Of a DNA stretch of 64,000 bases, positions 25,277-36,831 are shown piece by piece. The DNA is from Solanum dulcamara (taxonomy: Eukaryota; Streptophyta; Magnoliopsida; Solanales; Solanaceae), in contig NC_077245.1 in assembly GCF_947179165.1 (NCBI RefSeq), positions 1,813,001 to 1,877,000 on the forward strand. The letters are read 5' to 3'. The position numbers and the translations under genes were made by a program. A model generated the notes under the pieces. That model ran no database searches. It saw only the letters and a list, made by a program, of their open reading frames with translations, and was not told the DNA's origin. Position 1 is the first letter of the stretch. Every line of letters starts with the position of its first letter.

Positions 25277-28200
25277 TTAGGCTTTTCTTGGTTTCCAGCT
25301 GAAAGACCTGAGATTTTTTGGCCCTGGTGAGAAGTTGAGTTCAAACATCTCTTTTGGGGCTTCGTTTTGCGCTTCAAATCCAACTAATTTTGATATGAGT
25401 GCTGCACTTTCCTTGATGTGATCCATGTCTTTGGTATCTTTCCATAACTGATGACACAATTGGAGTCTTCTCCTTTTAGTTTTTAGACCAATGCCCCGTT
25501 TCTCGTATAAGTTGTCTCTCTCCTTTGAAGAAAACTTCTTAAGAAGCAGCTTGCTCAGCATTTCCCTCTCGCGATTCAGAGCATTTAAACTGTTCAAAAG
25601 GATAAGAGTATCTTTGCATCAATCTTTATCACACTTTCAGCTAGAGGAATTTTACATGCTTGAAATATATTAAAGGGAAAACGTCCAAATCTACCCTTCT
25701 GTTATACTAAGTATCTTAATTTTACTCTCCATAACATTTTGGATCATTCATATCCTTGCCGTTAGCAAATTGTCTCGTATTTGCCCTTGACTTTAACAGA
25801 CCTCTAACTTGGACTCCACATGTCAAAATTTCTAGGAAAAAGGTCCAAACTTAGACTTTAATTTTGACTATGGTTTAACATTACCCTTTGTTATACTTCA
25901 CGTTAGAGCTCCTTTATCATCCAGGGCAAATACGAGACGAATTGCTAAGGAAGGGTATGAATGATCCTAAAGTGTAATGGAGAGTAAATTAAGATGTTTC
26001 GGATAGTGGAAGGGTATTTTTGACCATTTTCCCTATATTAAATGAGTAAGTATGCTACAGTTTGTCTTGTCTCATTGCTTGTGAAAATGGGACTAGAACT
26101 CAAGACATAGCAGCCCAGGCAAGAAATCTCCAGAAACTGCAGGAAATAAAAAGGTATAATGAGTACCTTGCTGCCTGTGAGAAAATTTGACCGTCTTTCA
26201 CAACTTTAGCTCCTAAAGAGAATGCATTCTTCAGATAGGACAGTCTTCTAAGCTCCACCTCCATGTAAACTGAGTCAGTTGGATCCCCTTTGAAGAGTAG
26301 GAAAAAGTATGTTCTGTGAACCAGGGGCACATTGCATGCATTCCATAGTTCTATTATCTCTTGCCTTTGTTTCTCAAATTCCATCCACTGTCTGGAAGGA
26401 GATAACTCTGATTCATTCTCTGAATTCAAGGAATCACCCATAAAGTTTCCCAAGTCCTTGGAGGTTGGCTCATTATCCTGGACCACCTAACAAGATAAAA
26501 TTAATTTCTTATGATCTCTTAACGAACTTATCAAAATATGTATTTAATAGGTATACATTAGAAGAACATTTAAGATTTTTTTGTGTTAAGGAGGATGTGC
26601 AATTCTAGCTATTAATCTCAACCAGCAAGTTAGCTACTTACCAAAGTATCCCCTGATTGCTTCTCAGGCACAATTTTGGCAACCTCACCCTCTGCACAAA
26701 TTTTTGAGCCATTTTCACCTGACATTTTGAGTTCATCTGCACAAATTTTCTCACTATCTTCACCTGACATTTTGAGCTTTACTTCAATCGTAAAACTATG
26801 GCTGTGTTCTTTTGATAACACCTTAACATTATCAGCAGAAAACTCCGGTTGAGAAGGCTTCTCCTCAAGATCAATCTTTTTAATAGATAACTCTTTCTCA
26901 GATTCACTTGATATGTCCCCATTTTCCTTAGTAACTTCAGATCCTTTTAATACTGGTACGTTAATCATTATTGCTTCACTACTTCTGCTTCTTGGTAAGT
27001 TATTTGAGTCAGGAGAATCTGTGTCGGAAGAAGAAGAAGAAGATTGTTCCACGACCAGATTGCTAGTCTGCTTTAGTTCTTCGTTGTTATGATCTATGGC
27101 AATGAAACTTGATTCCTGATATCCCTTTCGAGGTGATGAGTGTTTATCAGAGCTTGTACTCTTCGTGTTAGAATCCACTTCAACACATTGAACTTCCTTG
27201 CAGTTATCTTCCAAATTTTGAACAGTTCTTACAGCAATGTTTTCCCATCCCTTACATGGATCTGGTCCAAAATATTTCTCAATAAACAGCCTTGGGGAGG
27301 TGTCATCACAGAGATACTGATCTTCTGGAGGTTCAGGAATCTGTTCACCTAGCTTGTTAGAATTAAGGCCTTCGTATCTTCCAGATTGAGATACAGTGGA
27401 TACACCATCAGGACGAAAAGGATATACACATTCTGATACTTCTGATGCTGCATAGTCATCCAACCATTGGGCTTTATCAGGAGATGACACACTACTCAGT
27501 TCAGTCTATAGGAGAAGGAAAATAGATTAAGCTCCCTGATGTATATTATGAATTGAATAGTATATGAGCTCGTTCAAGACTAACTACACGTACCCATGAC
27601 CCTGAACTTGGAAAGTGGTGAACACGAGATTGAGCAAGATCACGCTGCTGGGTTAACTCCCTAATTTCTCTGCTCATCTGCATCATCATACAAAAAGAGA
27701 ATAGGTTATGGATGTCTTGTCTTAAATGAAAACGGCTATACCTAGATCGAAGTTCAAGTAATTACAGTTAGATAAATATTAATCATTGAGGAACACTGAA
27801 TCTGAATTATCATATATGACAAATACTAAAGTCCTGCGCCCAAACAACACCAAAAGGTGGCCATATGTATTAATAGACTCACATATTTAATGCAAAAGCA
27901 GTAAGTTTTGAGATCCATCAATGCAAACAAAAGATAAATGTCTTTCATGTCATATAGGCATGATGGAGAAGCCTTAAGAGATCAAAACTAGGTTGAAGAA
28001 CAATGTATGAAAAGATATTGTAGGATTATCCCTGAATATTAGATATTTGTGAAGTTTAAATCACCATTGCTACCTTTTCTATCATAGCTTCCTTTTCTTT
28101 CAGCGCATCTGCAGATCCACCTGAGGCAGCAAGTGCTGATAAATTCCTTAGCTCAGCTTCCAATCTAGCTAGTTCTTTTCGTAATTGTTTCACCAGTGCC

Positions 28201-30734
28201 TTCTCTGACATTACCACGTTAACTTTTGCGTTAGTAATGACATTTTTGGCACAAGTTGCAAACAACAGAGTGTTCCTGGATTGCTCAACATGGCTATGTG
28301 CAGGACTCATGGTGCAAATGATGGCAGTTCTGGCATTGCCTCCCAATGAATTTTGTAGTATGCGTGTCAGCTTCGAGTCTCTGAAAGGAATATGTCCATT
28401 TCCTTTTTTGCTGATAAAAGTACAAACAAAATATTGATGAAAAGATTTTTTGAAATAGCCTTTTAGTGATGTAAGGATGAAGCCAAAACAAAAGTAAAAT
28501 TGAAGCTCAGCAAACTGTAGTTATGTGGCAACCTTAATTTGCGAATGACAGTTCCAAGGGTCAGCAAACTGCGATTAATATGGCTACCTTCTTTCAGTCT
28601 TACATTTGCTGACAAGGTTTGAGAAGCACGCTCACTTCCCGCAAGATCAACAAAATTCTACAGGAAAGAAAACAAAATATTGTCCATCAAATCATTTTCA
28701 TGGACTAACAATGAATCCAATGATCCTTCCAAGTGATGTCTGTGCAGAGGTAATTTTCCTCACCACTGTAGCTGTCAGAGTGCTTGAATTTAAGCCAACA
28801 ATTTTCTTAGCGGTACTTTCAACTGTCTGCAAAAAGATCATTTGTTGACCAAGTCAAGAAAATGATATATTTCCTTTATATTATGATTCATAAACCATTT
28901 TGTAACCAATGCACTAACCAAACGCAGAATCTGGTGAGATCTTGAGCTCACTTCGTTGAGAGCAGTTTCTCCTATTTTCCTTTGAGCTGCAAGAATGGTA
29001 ACAATTGAAGTTATATCATATTAACTTGCCGGTAACACTACAAATATAGCAGTCTCAGCCTTTTACCTTCACATACTGACAACAGTTCTTTTAGATGGTT
29101 CCAGTCCTTTAGTGTTACCTCTGTAAGTTTTTCAACTACCGTCCCCCTCTGCAAATGAAAGTGTACAATTACTTGCACAATATCGTCTGTGAATAAAACA
29201 AAACTTGATCATGCTTAAAACATATTCTCACCTCTGGATCATCGAGGAGTCTAAGTGGAGTATCCTCCGGGGTTAGAAGGTCTCTAACAACTTCATTGTA
29301 TATCTCCATGGCAGAGAATTTGAGTGTAAATTCTCGGTCTTCGTTCTAAAATTTTTTGAAAAGAAAAAGATACCTTAAACATCAGAACTAGGGGTGCCAA
29401 AATAAAACCCAACCCAACCCAACCCGTTGAAGTTTGGATTGATTATTGACCCGTTTATTCATTAGCTCAACCCATTTCAACCCATAAAAAATTGAGTTGA
29501 TATGTAACCCGAATTGGCTCATGATAAATCTTGTTAAAATATTTTTAAAAAACCTTTTTTTTTCAATTTGATATGTTATATATAGCCATAATAAAGAAAA
29601 AATAATTTTATTAGGTACTAAAATAGTTTTAAAGAATAAACAAAACAATTAAGCTTAGTAAAAATTGGATTGGGTTGGGTCTTGACCCGTTATATAACCC
29701 ATTACCTAACCCATTTTGACACAAACTAATTTGGGTTGGGCTGAGTCTTGACCCAATTATTGTCTTAACTCATTATGACCCATCCAAACTTGACCCAACC
29801 CACCCAATTACCACCCCTAATCAGAACTCTGAATTCTATACAACATAAATAAATTACATTGGAGAAAAGGAAATTTTTACCCACCCTGCATATATGATCA
29901 TATATATCCGCCAATGTGTATTCAGTGATTCCAGACATAGTATACGTTTTCCCACTACTTGTCTGCCCATATGCGAAGATGCTTGCTGCAAAGGTATTTC
30001 ATACATTATTACTGTAACATCATTATTTAGGTGAAGAAAATGAACAACGAGCAAGGGTTAGTACTTACAATTAATACCACTAAGACCTGAAAGAGCAACT
30101 CCTTTGGCGGCTTCCTCGTACACCTGCCTTGTGGAGCATTCATACCCAAATACTCTGTCTGTTCCATAGCATATACCGATTTTAAGGAGGAAAAACATGG
30201 AAAATGAATAGAAGGGAAGAAACTATTTCCAGAAACTCATGATAGGCACTGGTTGAGAATGCTTCCATTAGTGTTAAAAACTTGAAAAGTTTTAAGAGAA
30301 GGCCCAGAAAGAATGTTTCTCAAAAGATTACATAGTTAATCTCTTTTCATGGTGCTAGAGGATTTATCTTGCTATTATATCATTGGAATAGAGTAAAACT
30401 TGATTAATTAAAACCTTTTTTCATGCGTATCCAAAACAAAACATCAATCTTTACAATTCAAAAAATAAAAAGGCACGCAAAGGAAAATGAAAATGTGAAG
30501 AAGCTTACCATATGCACAAGCAGTTGGAAACAATGAACGTTCTGACATAGAATTTTTATACAAAATTGTGGTGTCATTGATGCATTCCCAATCCGAGACA
30601 TCGTTACTTATAATCTCCCTCTCATTCAAAGGCCTCAATCTAACTGCAACAAAAATCTTCTCTTTATCTTCATGTGCAACTGATCTGTGATCATCACCAC
30701 ATTGAGATGCCTCGTCCCCATACACTGAGCTCAT
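25277..30734 (-). CDS. NACK-type kinesin-like protein, KIN-7E/F-like
   Basis: Thirteen exons on the minus strand (30734-30509, 30158-30069, 29985-29885, 29345-29232, 29148-29067, 28986-28919, 28826-28764, 28657-28533, 28410-28074, 27677-27594, 27505-26642, 26486-26167, 25589-25277) join in frame to 928 aa. It is a plus-end-type microtubule motor of the kinesin-7 NACK group. The N-terminal motor has the ATP P-loop [13 protein letters not shown] (about 110-122), switch I NEVSSRSH (about 215-222), switch [12 protein letters not shown] (about 251-260) and [20 protein letters not shown] short coiled coil ([20 protein letters not shown]) and a long acidic Ser-rich linker follow. The C-terminus is the NACK_C (DUF3490) domain, about 750-925, diagnostic for this subgroup ([20 protein letters not shown], then [15 protein letters not shown]). 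A splice acceptor near 30760 and a donor near 31650 suggest a 5' UTR intron holding a tandem repeat. Introns 3 and 12 carry MITEs. Confidence 0.94.
25675..26033. mobile_element. Mutator-type MITE with 9-bp TSD in KIN-7 intron 12
   Basis: An exact 9-bp duplication, TATATTAAA, flanks the element at 25666-25674 and 26034-26042. The termini GGGAAAACG and the inverted GGGAAAATGG begin long inverted repeats of more than 100 bp, each with a CTCCATTACA- or CTCCATAACA-like segment and GGATCATTCATA. There is no coding capacity. The TSD length suggests mobilisation by MULE transposase. Confidence 0.9.
29390..29819. mobile_element. MITE with 9-bp TSD in KIN-7 intron 3
   Basis: The 9-bp sequence ATCAGAACT occurs at 29381-29389 and 29820-29828. 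The termini are AGGGGTGCC and the inverted TAGGGGTGG. Both arms are rich in AACCCAACCC/GGGTTGGG runs. A TSD of 9 bp suggests a Mutator-like origin. There is no coding capacity. Confidence 0.85.
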
Positions 30735-30974
30735 TTTTTAGCACCCTCTTGTTTCTCCCCTGAATCAATGCACTTGAAGAGGACCAGCAAATAGATTATA
30801 TCAATGAATTACAAATCTTCATATGGTCCCTCTCTTTGTGTTAAAAGAGAGGAACTACCTTATAACCACCTCCCTACCCTCTGTATATGCTTTATATGAT
30901 CGAAACCTCGTATATCTTTTATCTGGCAAAATTCAAGACAACAAAACTTCAGAAAAAAATATGCAGAAAACACC

Positions 30975-31610
30975 TTCTTTAGCTCATAAACATGCAATTC
31001 TCAAATACATTTTATCAAGCAACTCAACCCCACAAATCGAGAAAAATAGCAATGGAAATGAAATAACCTAAATATGAGTTTTTTAGCTCATAAACATGAT
31101 GGAAATTAAAGAACCTAACTATGAGTTCTTTAGCTCATAAACATGCAATTCTTGGATGCATTCTGTCAAACAACTCAAACCCGTAAACTGAGAAAGAAAA
31201 GTAATGAAAAAACACCTAAAAATGGGTTCTTTTGCTCATAAACATGCAATTCTCGGATGTATTCTGTCAAAAAACTTAACCCCACAAACAGAGAAAATTG
31301 GTAATGGCAATCAAAGAACCTAAATATGGATTCTTTAGCTCATAAATATCAATTCTTGAATGCATTCTATCAAATAACTCAACCCCACAAACTGAAGAAA
31401 AAACAGTATTGAAAAGCTCCTAAATATGGGTTCTTTAGCACATAAACATGCAATTCTTGAATGCATTTTGTCAACCAACTCCACCGCACAAACTGAGGAA
31501 AAACATTAACGAGAAACAGCTAAAAATGGGTTCTTTAGCTCATAAACATGCAGTTCTTAGACACATTTTATCAAACACCTCAATCCCACAAACCGAATCA
31601 AAAATATTTA
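30975..31610. repeat. about 100-bp tandem repeat, seven copies, 5' of KIN-7
   Basis: Units beginning TTCTTTAGCTCATAAACATG start near 30975, 31079 (short copy of about 46 bp), 31126, 31227, 31331, 31431 and 31531. Spacing of full copies is 100-104 bp. Shared inner parts are GCATTCTGTCAAACAACTCA and CCCCACAAACTGAG. The unit length is not a multiple of three, so the array is not a coding repeat. It lies 240-880 bases upstream of the KIN-7 start codon, probably in a 5' UTR intron. Confidence 0.9.
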
Positions 31611-31899
31611 CAAAAAGATCTATATTATTGCCAAGAAAAATCATCACCTTTTGTGATGGTAGTGGTATTTGAAAATTTTCTTTGGCAAACCAAAGTACAG
31701 CTATTAAAATTGTGTGGTTTATGTCAGAAAATGTGATGATTATTTTTTTTCTTTCTTTGGGAGGAGAGGTGAAGATGATATTTGCGGTTGTAAAGATAAT
31801 GGGGTGAGCTGAAAACATGCTAAAAATTCGGAGTTTGAGATTTATGGTGGAGAAAATGTAACAAATTTGAGCAGAGAATTTTTCTACAACGCTCACTAT

Positions 31900-34000
31900 G
31901 TTCTGCTGTTCTCATTTTTAAGCGATTTGTACGCAACTTTGAAATAAATAGCGACCGCTAATACCATAACCACCCAATTGGAATTCGTAACAAATTAAAT
32001 AAGCATCGTTACAAAGGATAAACTCGGGCGGCTAAAGCTAATAAGTAGTCTAAAGCTAAAAATAAATTGAAGGTTTAAAATTTTAATTTCTTTTATATAT
32101 ATTTAATCCATTTGCACCATATGGCCAGAGACGAAGCTAGTAGCCTGCATGCAGGTGCTATGGAACTCACTAGATTTTACTTAAATATTATAATTGTGTA
32201 AATAAATTTATTAAATATATACAAAAATTATATAAAGAATTCAATTATTATTATTTAAAATCGTTATTATAAAATTCAAAACTCATAAAATTTGAAATGA
32301 TAATTTGGTCCGCTGACCTTTTTCAAGGTCACTTTTTAATTATGTCCATGTGGACAAATTTAGCTCATTGGATTAATTGGGACAACTTAAATAGTAACCT
32401 CAATAAAAGGTTATTTTTGCAAATGCCTAAGGGAAATGAAAACTAACGCACATTGTATGATCATGATAGTTGGAAAGGGTGGTGATTTGCATAAATTGGA
32501 TTATATTGGCGTAGCTATTAACTTTGATCATGTTTAATTAAGTTGTGTAAAATAGCTTTGGTTAGAAGCTAGAGTTCAATTCCTGTCGAAATGTTAATGT
32601 CAAAAAAACTAATCTTGTTCATGTGAGATTATCATGAGTTTCTAATGGATCAACTTGTCACAAATTTTGACAAATTACTGAGAGGTTAGTAAAATAGTAT
32701 TGAAAATTTGGGACATAGTCGTTGCATATTCTAGCGGATCAGTAGAAAAGCAAACTGATTAAAAATGAATAAATTACTTCGTAATGATAGTAGGGAAAAT
32801 AAGTTTCACTATAGTGACATTACAAATCGTCTTTATACTTCTATCCTCCAATACAACTCATCTTCACTCCCAACCCTTATAACTCTCATCCTCCTCACCC
32901 CCACCCACCCCCACCGTTCATAGTATTTGTTTAAATTATATACAAATATTTTTAATATAATATCTTTTGCTTACTTATTGAATATTTTTTAAAAAAATAA
33001 GAATTTTTCTAGACCCTTATTCTCAGTTGACATACCTAAGTTACACTATAATATGAGTTTTTAAATCTCAAAAAAATGCTTTTATCAACATCCAACAATG
33101 ACTATAGTGACTAGTAGAAGATAGAAATAGGATGAGTGGCAGCCATGAAGTTAGACAAAAAACCTTGGGACTAAAGATTCTAGAATTGGATTTTGTCCAT
33201 CAAACTCATCAATCAATGTCACTGAAATATACTAATTGATCAAAATATTCAAGAATAAGTTAATTAACAACAAGGTTATGACTTAGTATGATCACTATAT
33301 TTTTTTTATTACAACTTTCAATTAATGAATGAGATTATAATAGATCTAGTCATTACTGTTAATTTTCCTACGTATTTGACATTAATAGCATCGAATGTGC
33401 ATTTTTTCATGAAAATAATTAAAATGCATGCGACGAACCATGAAAATAAGTATTAGTAAAATGCGTTGAAGGTTAAATATAATTCGCAAAGCATCTAACT
33501 AGAATAAATACTCATAAAACTTGCAGTAACTCAATAAATACATAGACATATGTCTTTCACAAACATGATTATCACTAAATCATAGTCATTACTAATACAC
33601 ATTGTCAACTTAATTGACGATTTAATATAAATATTTGAGCTAGACTCCTATCAACAATAAATATTAGCTAACTTTGTTCAAAATAAGAGAATCATCTAAT
33701 ATTTTTTATCTTTATTAAAATTTAAATTTGAGATTTTATATTTATCAATCAATTTTATTGATCATTAGGCCAGAATAAAAGATGCAATAAACATTTATCG
33801 AACTAAAACAAATGATGGATGACATTGACATGTGTTGTGTTTATTTCTAATCATCATTAATTCACATGTTCTCATCTCCCGATTGAAATCTAAAATCTCA
33901 AATTCACTCTTTCCTTTTCTTCTTTTTTAACTAATTACCTTTTTTTTTCTTTGACGGTTGGAACTTTTTGTTATTTTAGCCAAACAAATTGAAAAGGCCA
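31900..34000. other. gene-free interval between KIN-7 and the TPR gene
   Basis: This AT-rich stretch has no supportable gene. The segment at about 32126-32310 resembles a decayed piece of the GCGGAGCC hAT-type MITE family. The bases just left of it (about 31700-31930, minus strand) are pyrimidine-rich and may be the KIN-7 5' UTR. Nothing else was recognised. Confidence 0.45.
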
Positions 34001-34287
34001 AAAAAAAAAGGCTATGATCTTTGAAATTTTCCAGTCACTCTACCCCACCACCACTCCCCATCATCACAACCAGAAGAAGAAGAAAAAGGGGGAAAAAAAA
34101 TTGTAAACAGGAAACAGTTGTCTTGTTCTTCTTCTTTCATCTTTTCCTTTTTCTCTTTTTTCAGATCCAAATGCTACCAAAAATTTCATCTTTTTTCCAA
34201 TACCCATTTCTCTATTTCTCCCATTATCCTAAATTTGTATTCCTTTTGAAACCTTAACCCTAAAAATCCCATCTTTTTTGCTTCCAC

Positions 34288-34294
34288 TATAAAA
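34288..34294 (+). promoter_or_regulatory. TATA box of the EF-hand/TPR gene
   Basis: TATAAAA lies 129 bases before the ATG at 34423 and is directly followed by an AACCCTAA telo-box-like motif. It leaves a 5' UTR of about 100 bases. Confidence 0.45.
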
Positions 34295-34422
34295 CCCTAA
34301 TTTACAGATTCTCTACCTTTAAATCACCAAGTTTGAATCTTGATTGAAGTTTTCGACACGCAATTTCGTGAAATATTGGAATTTGTTCTTGAATTGTCTT
34401 TTTGAAGCGTTAATTTTGGAAA

Positions 34423-36831
34423 ATGGCTACGAGGGGAAGCAGATCGGAGAAGGTGAAGAGAATTTTTCAGCAATTTGATTGTAACCATGATGGGGGTCTT
34501 AATCGAGAGGAAATGGCAGCTTTGGTGGTCGCTGTAAACCCTAGGGTTAAGTTTAGCGAAGAGCAAATTAACGCTATTCTCGACGAGGTTTTCCGTACGT
34601 ACAGCGAGTTTATTGATGGTGAAAAGGGGCTTACTTACGATGGACTTTTGCGTACCTATGATGATGGTGCTGGTGATGTTGATCGTGATTTCGACGCGCT
34701 TGGGCTTGAGCTTAAGCCGGAGGACAATGCTGGAACTTCCATTGCTGCGGAGGAGGCTTCGTCGTCGTCGATTGCGGATGAGAGAGTGATGGAGCCGCAT
34801 AAGAAACAGCGGACTGCAGCTTGGGCAGCTTCTCCGAATCACGGCATTGTGTTTGATGATACTTGGAAGCTTGTAGATGACCTTGAGATATTGATCAAGA
34901 GGCTTAAGTCCAAACAATCGAAAGATGGGAAGCTGAAGAATGATAATTCTGATGTTTATTCGGAAGGTTGGTCGAGGGAATTAGGGCCTTCTACTGAGAT
35001 TACGGATAAACGGGTTAATTGGGAGGAGACTGGACATGACTATGCTGTGTTTGTGAAGGAGTTGGGTGTGTTGAGGTCGAGGGCTGATGGGTCGAGGTCA
35101 AGGGAAGAAGCTTTTGATGGTCACATGGCAATTGGCAGGGTTTTGTATGATCAACATTTGTTTAAGGAAGCACTGGTGAGCTTTAAGAGAGCTTGTGAGT
35201 TGCAACCTGCTGATGTTAGGCCACATTTCAGGGCTGGCAATTGTTTGTATGTGCTCGGGAGACATCGTGAGTCGAAAGAGGAGTTCTTACTGGCATTGGA
35301 GGCTGCTGAAGCTGGTGGCAGTCAGTGGGCTTATTTGCTTCCTCAGATTCATGTGAACTTGGGAATTGCTCTTGAAGGCGAAGGTATGGTTATTAGTGCC
35401 TGTGAACATTATAGAGAGGCTGCTATTTTGTGTCCAACTCATTTTAGAGCTTTGAAACTTTTGGGTAGTGCACTTTTTGGTGTGGGTGAGTATAAGGCAG
35501 CTGTTAAGGCATTAGAAGAGGCTATTTATATGAAGAGTGATTATGCTGACGCACATTGTGATCTTGCTTCTGCATTGCACGCGATGGGTGATGATGATAA
35601 TGCAATTAAGGAGTTTCAGAGAGCTATTGATTTGAAACCTGGTCATGTTGATTCCTTGTACAATTTAGGTGGACTTTACATGGATATGGGTAGATATCAG
35701 CGTGCTTCAGAAATGTACACTAGGGTACTTAGTGTTTGGCCGAATCACTGGAGAGCACAGTTAAATAAGGCCGTGGCTTTATTGGGGGCTGGGGAAACTG
35801 AGGAAGCTAAGAAAGCTTTGAAAGAAGCTCTGAAGATGACAAACAGAGTGGAATTGCATGATGCAGTAGCACATTTGAAACATCTTCAAAAAAAGAAGTT
35901 GAAGGGGAATGGTGGTGGCAATGGGGAGGAGGCCTTTATCATTGTTGAACCCTCAAAGTTTAAGTCCGTGTGTGAGAAAACCGCATTGAGAGCAGATTTA
36001 TCCACTGCTCTTGATATTAGAAGTTTTCAGAGGATTACTCGTCTTAATCGTTGTGATGTTGATCAGATAAAGAAGGAAATAAATGAAACTGATGTACCAA
36101 TGTCTTATTCTGGTGGTGTACCTGAAAAGTCAATACGCAAGGCTTCACTGGAAGAGATTCTGCACAGATTACTTAAATTCTTGAAGCCTGAGACCTTTAT
36201 TGGAGCTGTTAAAGCCATTAACCAGAAAGTTCTCTCTGTTTTAGATGAGTCTGAATCAGGTCGGCTGGATCTGGGCATGTTCTTTGCTGTTCTTGCTCCT
36301 GTCTGTGGAGGATCACCAGACAAAAGAAAACGCATTGCATATGAGGCGCTTTTGTGGCGTCCTGTGAATGAGGGTAGCAACCAGATAAGGAAAACTGATG
36401 CTCAAAGGTACATCAAACTGCTGAGAGCTATTTACATTCCTTCCCAGGGAGCAAGTGAAATGCTAGAAATTCACGGGGAGATGGACACATCATTGGTGTC
36501 TTTAGCAGAATTCACTGCAATGTTTGATGATCCTGATTGGGGTTTTGGTATAATGTCCACTTTGCTGAAGCTTGAATTGGGTGATAGGAATCGTCATGGT
36601 AGCCATGTGTGTGCAACTTGTCGCTACCCAATCATTGGGTCTCGCTTTAAGGAGATAAAATCACATTTTAGTTTGTGCAGTCAGTGTTACAGTGAAGGAA
36701 AAGTACCCCCAACCAGCAAGCAAGAAGAGTACAGATTTAAAGAATATGCTAGTGAAGCTGAGGCAGTGAAAGATAAGTGCATGTGGTTCGGAATCCATTC
36801 TAAAGGCTCCTCCTCACCTGCTGCTTCCTAG
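34423..36831 (+). CDS. EF-hand and TPR protein, At1g05150/At2g32450 type
   Basis: An intronless gene of 802 aa, close to the length of the Arabidopsis proteins, which are annotated as calcium-binding tetratricopeptide proteins of unknown role. An N-terminal EF-hand has the loop DCNHDGGLNREE (about residues 19-30), with Ca-ligand positions intact. An acidic and Ser-rich linker is followed by about seven TPR units (about 235-490) such as AIGRVLYDQHLFKEALVSFK and ALHAMGDDDNAIKEFQRAID. A conserved middle region of unknown fold follows. A C-terminal Cys-rich module (CATCRYPI then CSQCYSEG, about 728-760) looks like a ZZ-type zinc site. No signal peptide or TM helix is seen, so it is probably cytosolic. 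The start is the first ATG of the open frame and begins the family-typical MATRGSRSEKVKRIF. Function is not established. Confidence 0.95.
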   Translation: MATRGSRSEKVKRIFQQFDCNHDGGLNREEMAALVVAVNPRVKFSEEQINAILDEVFRTYSEFIDGEKGLTYDGLLRTYDDGAGDVDRDFDALGLELKPEDNAGTSIAAEEASSSSIADERVMEPHKKQRTAAWAASPNHGIVFDDTWKLVDDLEILIKRLKSKQSKDGKLKNDNSDVYSEGWSRELGPSTEITDKRVNWEETGHDYAVFVKELGVLRSRADGSRSREEAFDGHMAIGRVLYDQHLFKEALVSFKRACELQPADVRPHFRAGNCLYVLGRHRESKEEFLLALEAAEAGGSQWAYLLPQIHVNLGIALEGEGMVISACEHYREAAILCPTHFRALKLLGSALFGVGEYKAAVKALEEAIYMKSDYADAHCDLASALHAMGDDDNAIKEFQRAIDLKPGHVDSLYNLGGLYMDMGRYQRASEMYTRVLSVWPNHWRAQLNKAVALLGAGETEEAKKALKEALKMTNRVELHDAVAHLKHLQKKKLKGNGGGNGEEAFIIVEPSKFKSVCEKTALRADLSTALDIRSFQRITRLNRCDVDQIKKEINETDVPMSYSGGVPEKSIRKASLEEILHRLLKFLKPETFIGAVKAINQKVLSVLDESESGRLDLGMFFAVLAPVCGGSPDKRKRIAYEALLWRPVNEGSNQIRKTDAQRYIKLLRAIYIPSQGASEMLEIHGEMDTSLVSLAEFTAMFDDPDWGFGIMSTLLKLELGDRNRHGSHVCATCRYPIIGSRFKEIKSHFSLCSQCYSEGKVPPTSKQEEYRFKEYASEAEAVKDKCMWFGIHSKGSSSPAAS

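Noticed and set aside
31448..31736. Short plus-strand frames starting in the 100-bp repeats
   Set aside because: The repeat period is not a multiple of three, so frames are not kept between units.
34324..34917. 197-codon minus-strand frame overlapping the TPR gene start
   Set aside because: It is antisense to a strongly conserved coding region; its composition follows the codon structure of that gene.
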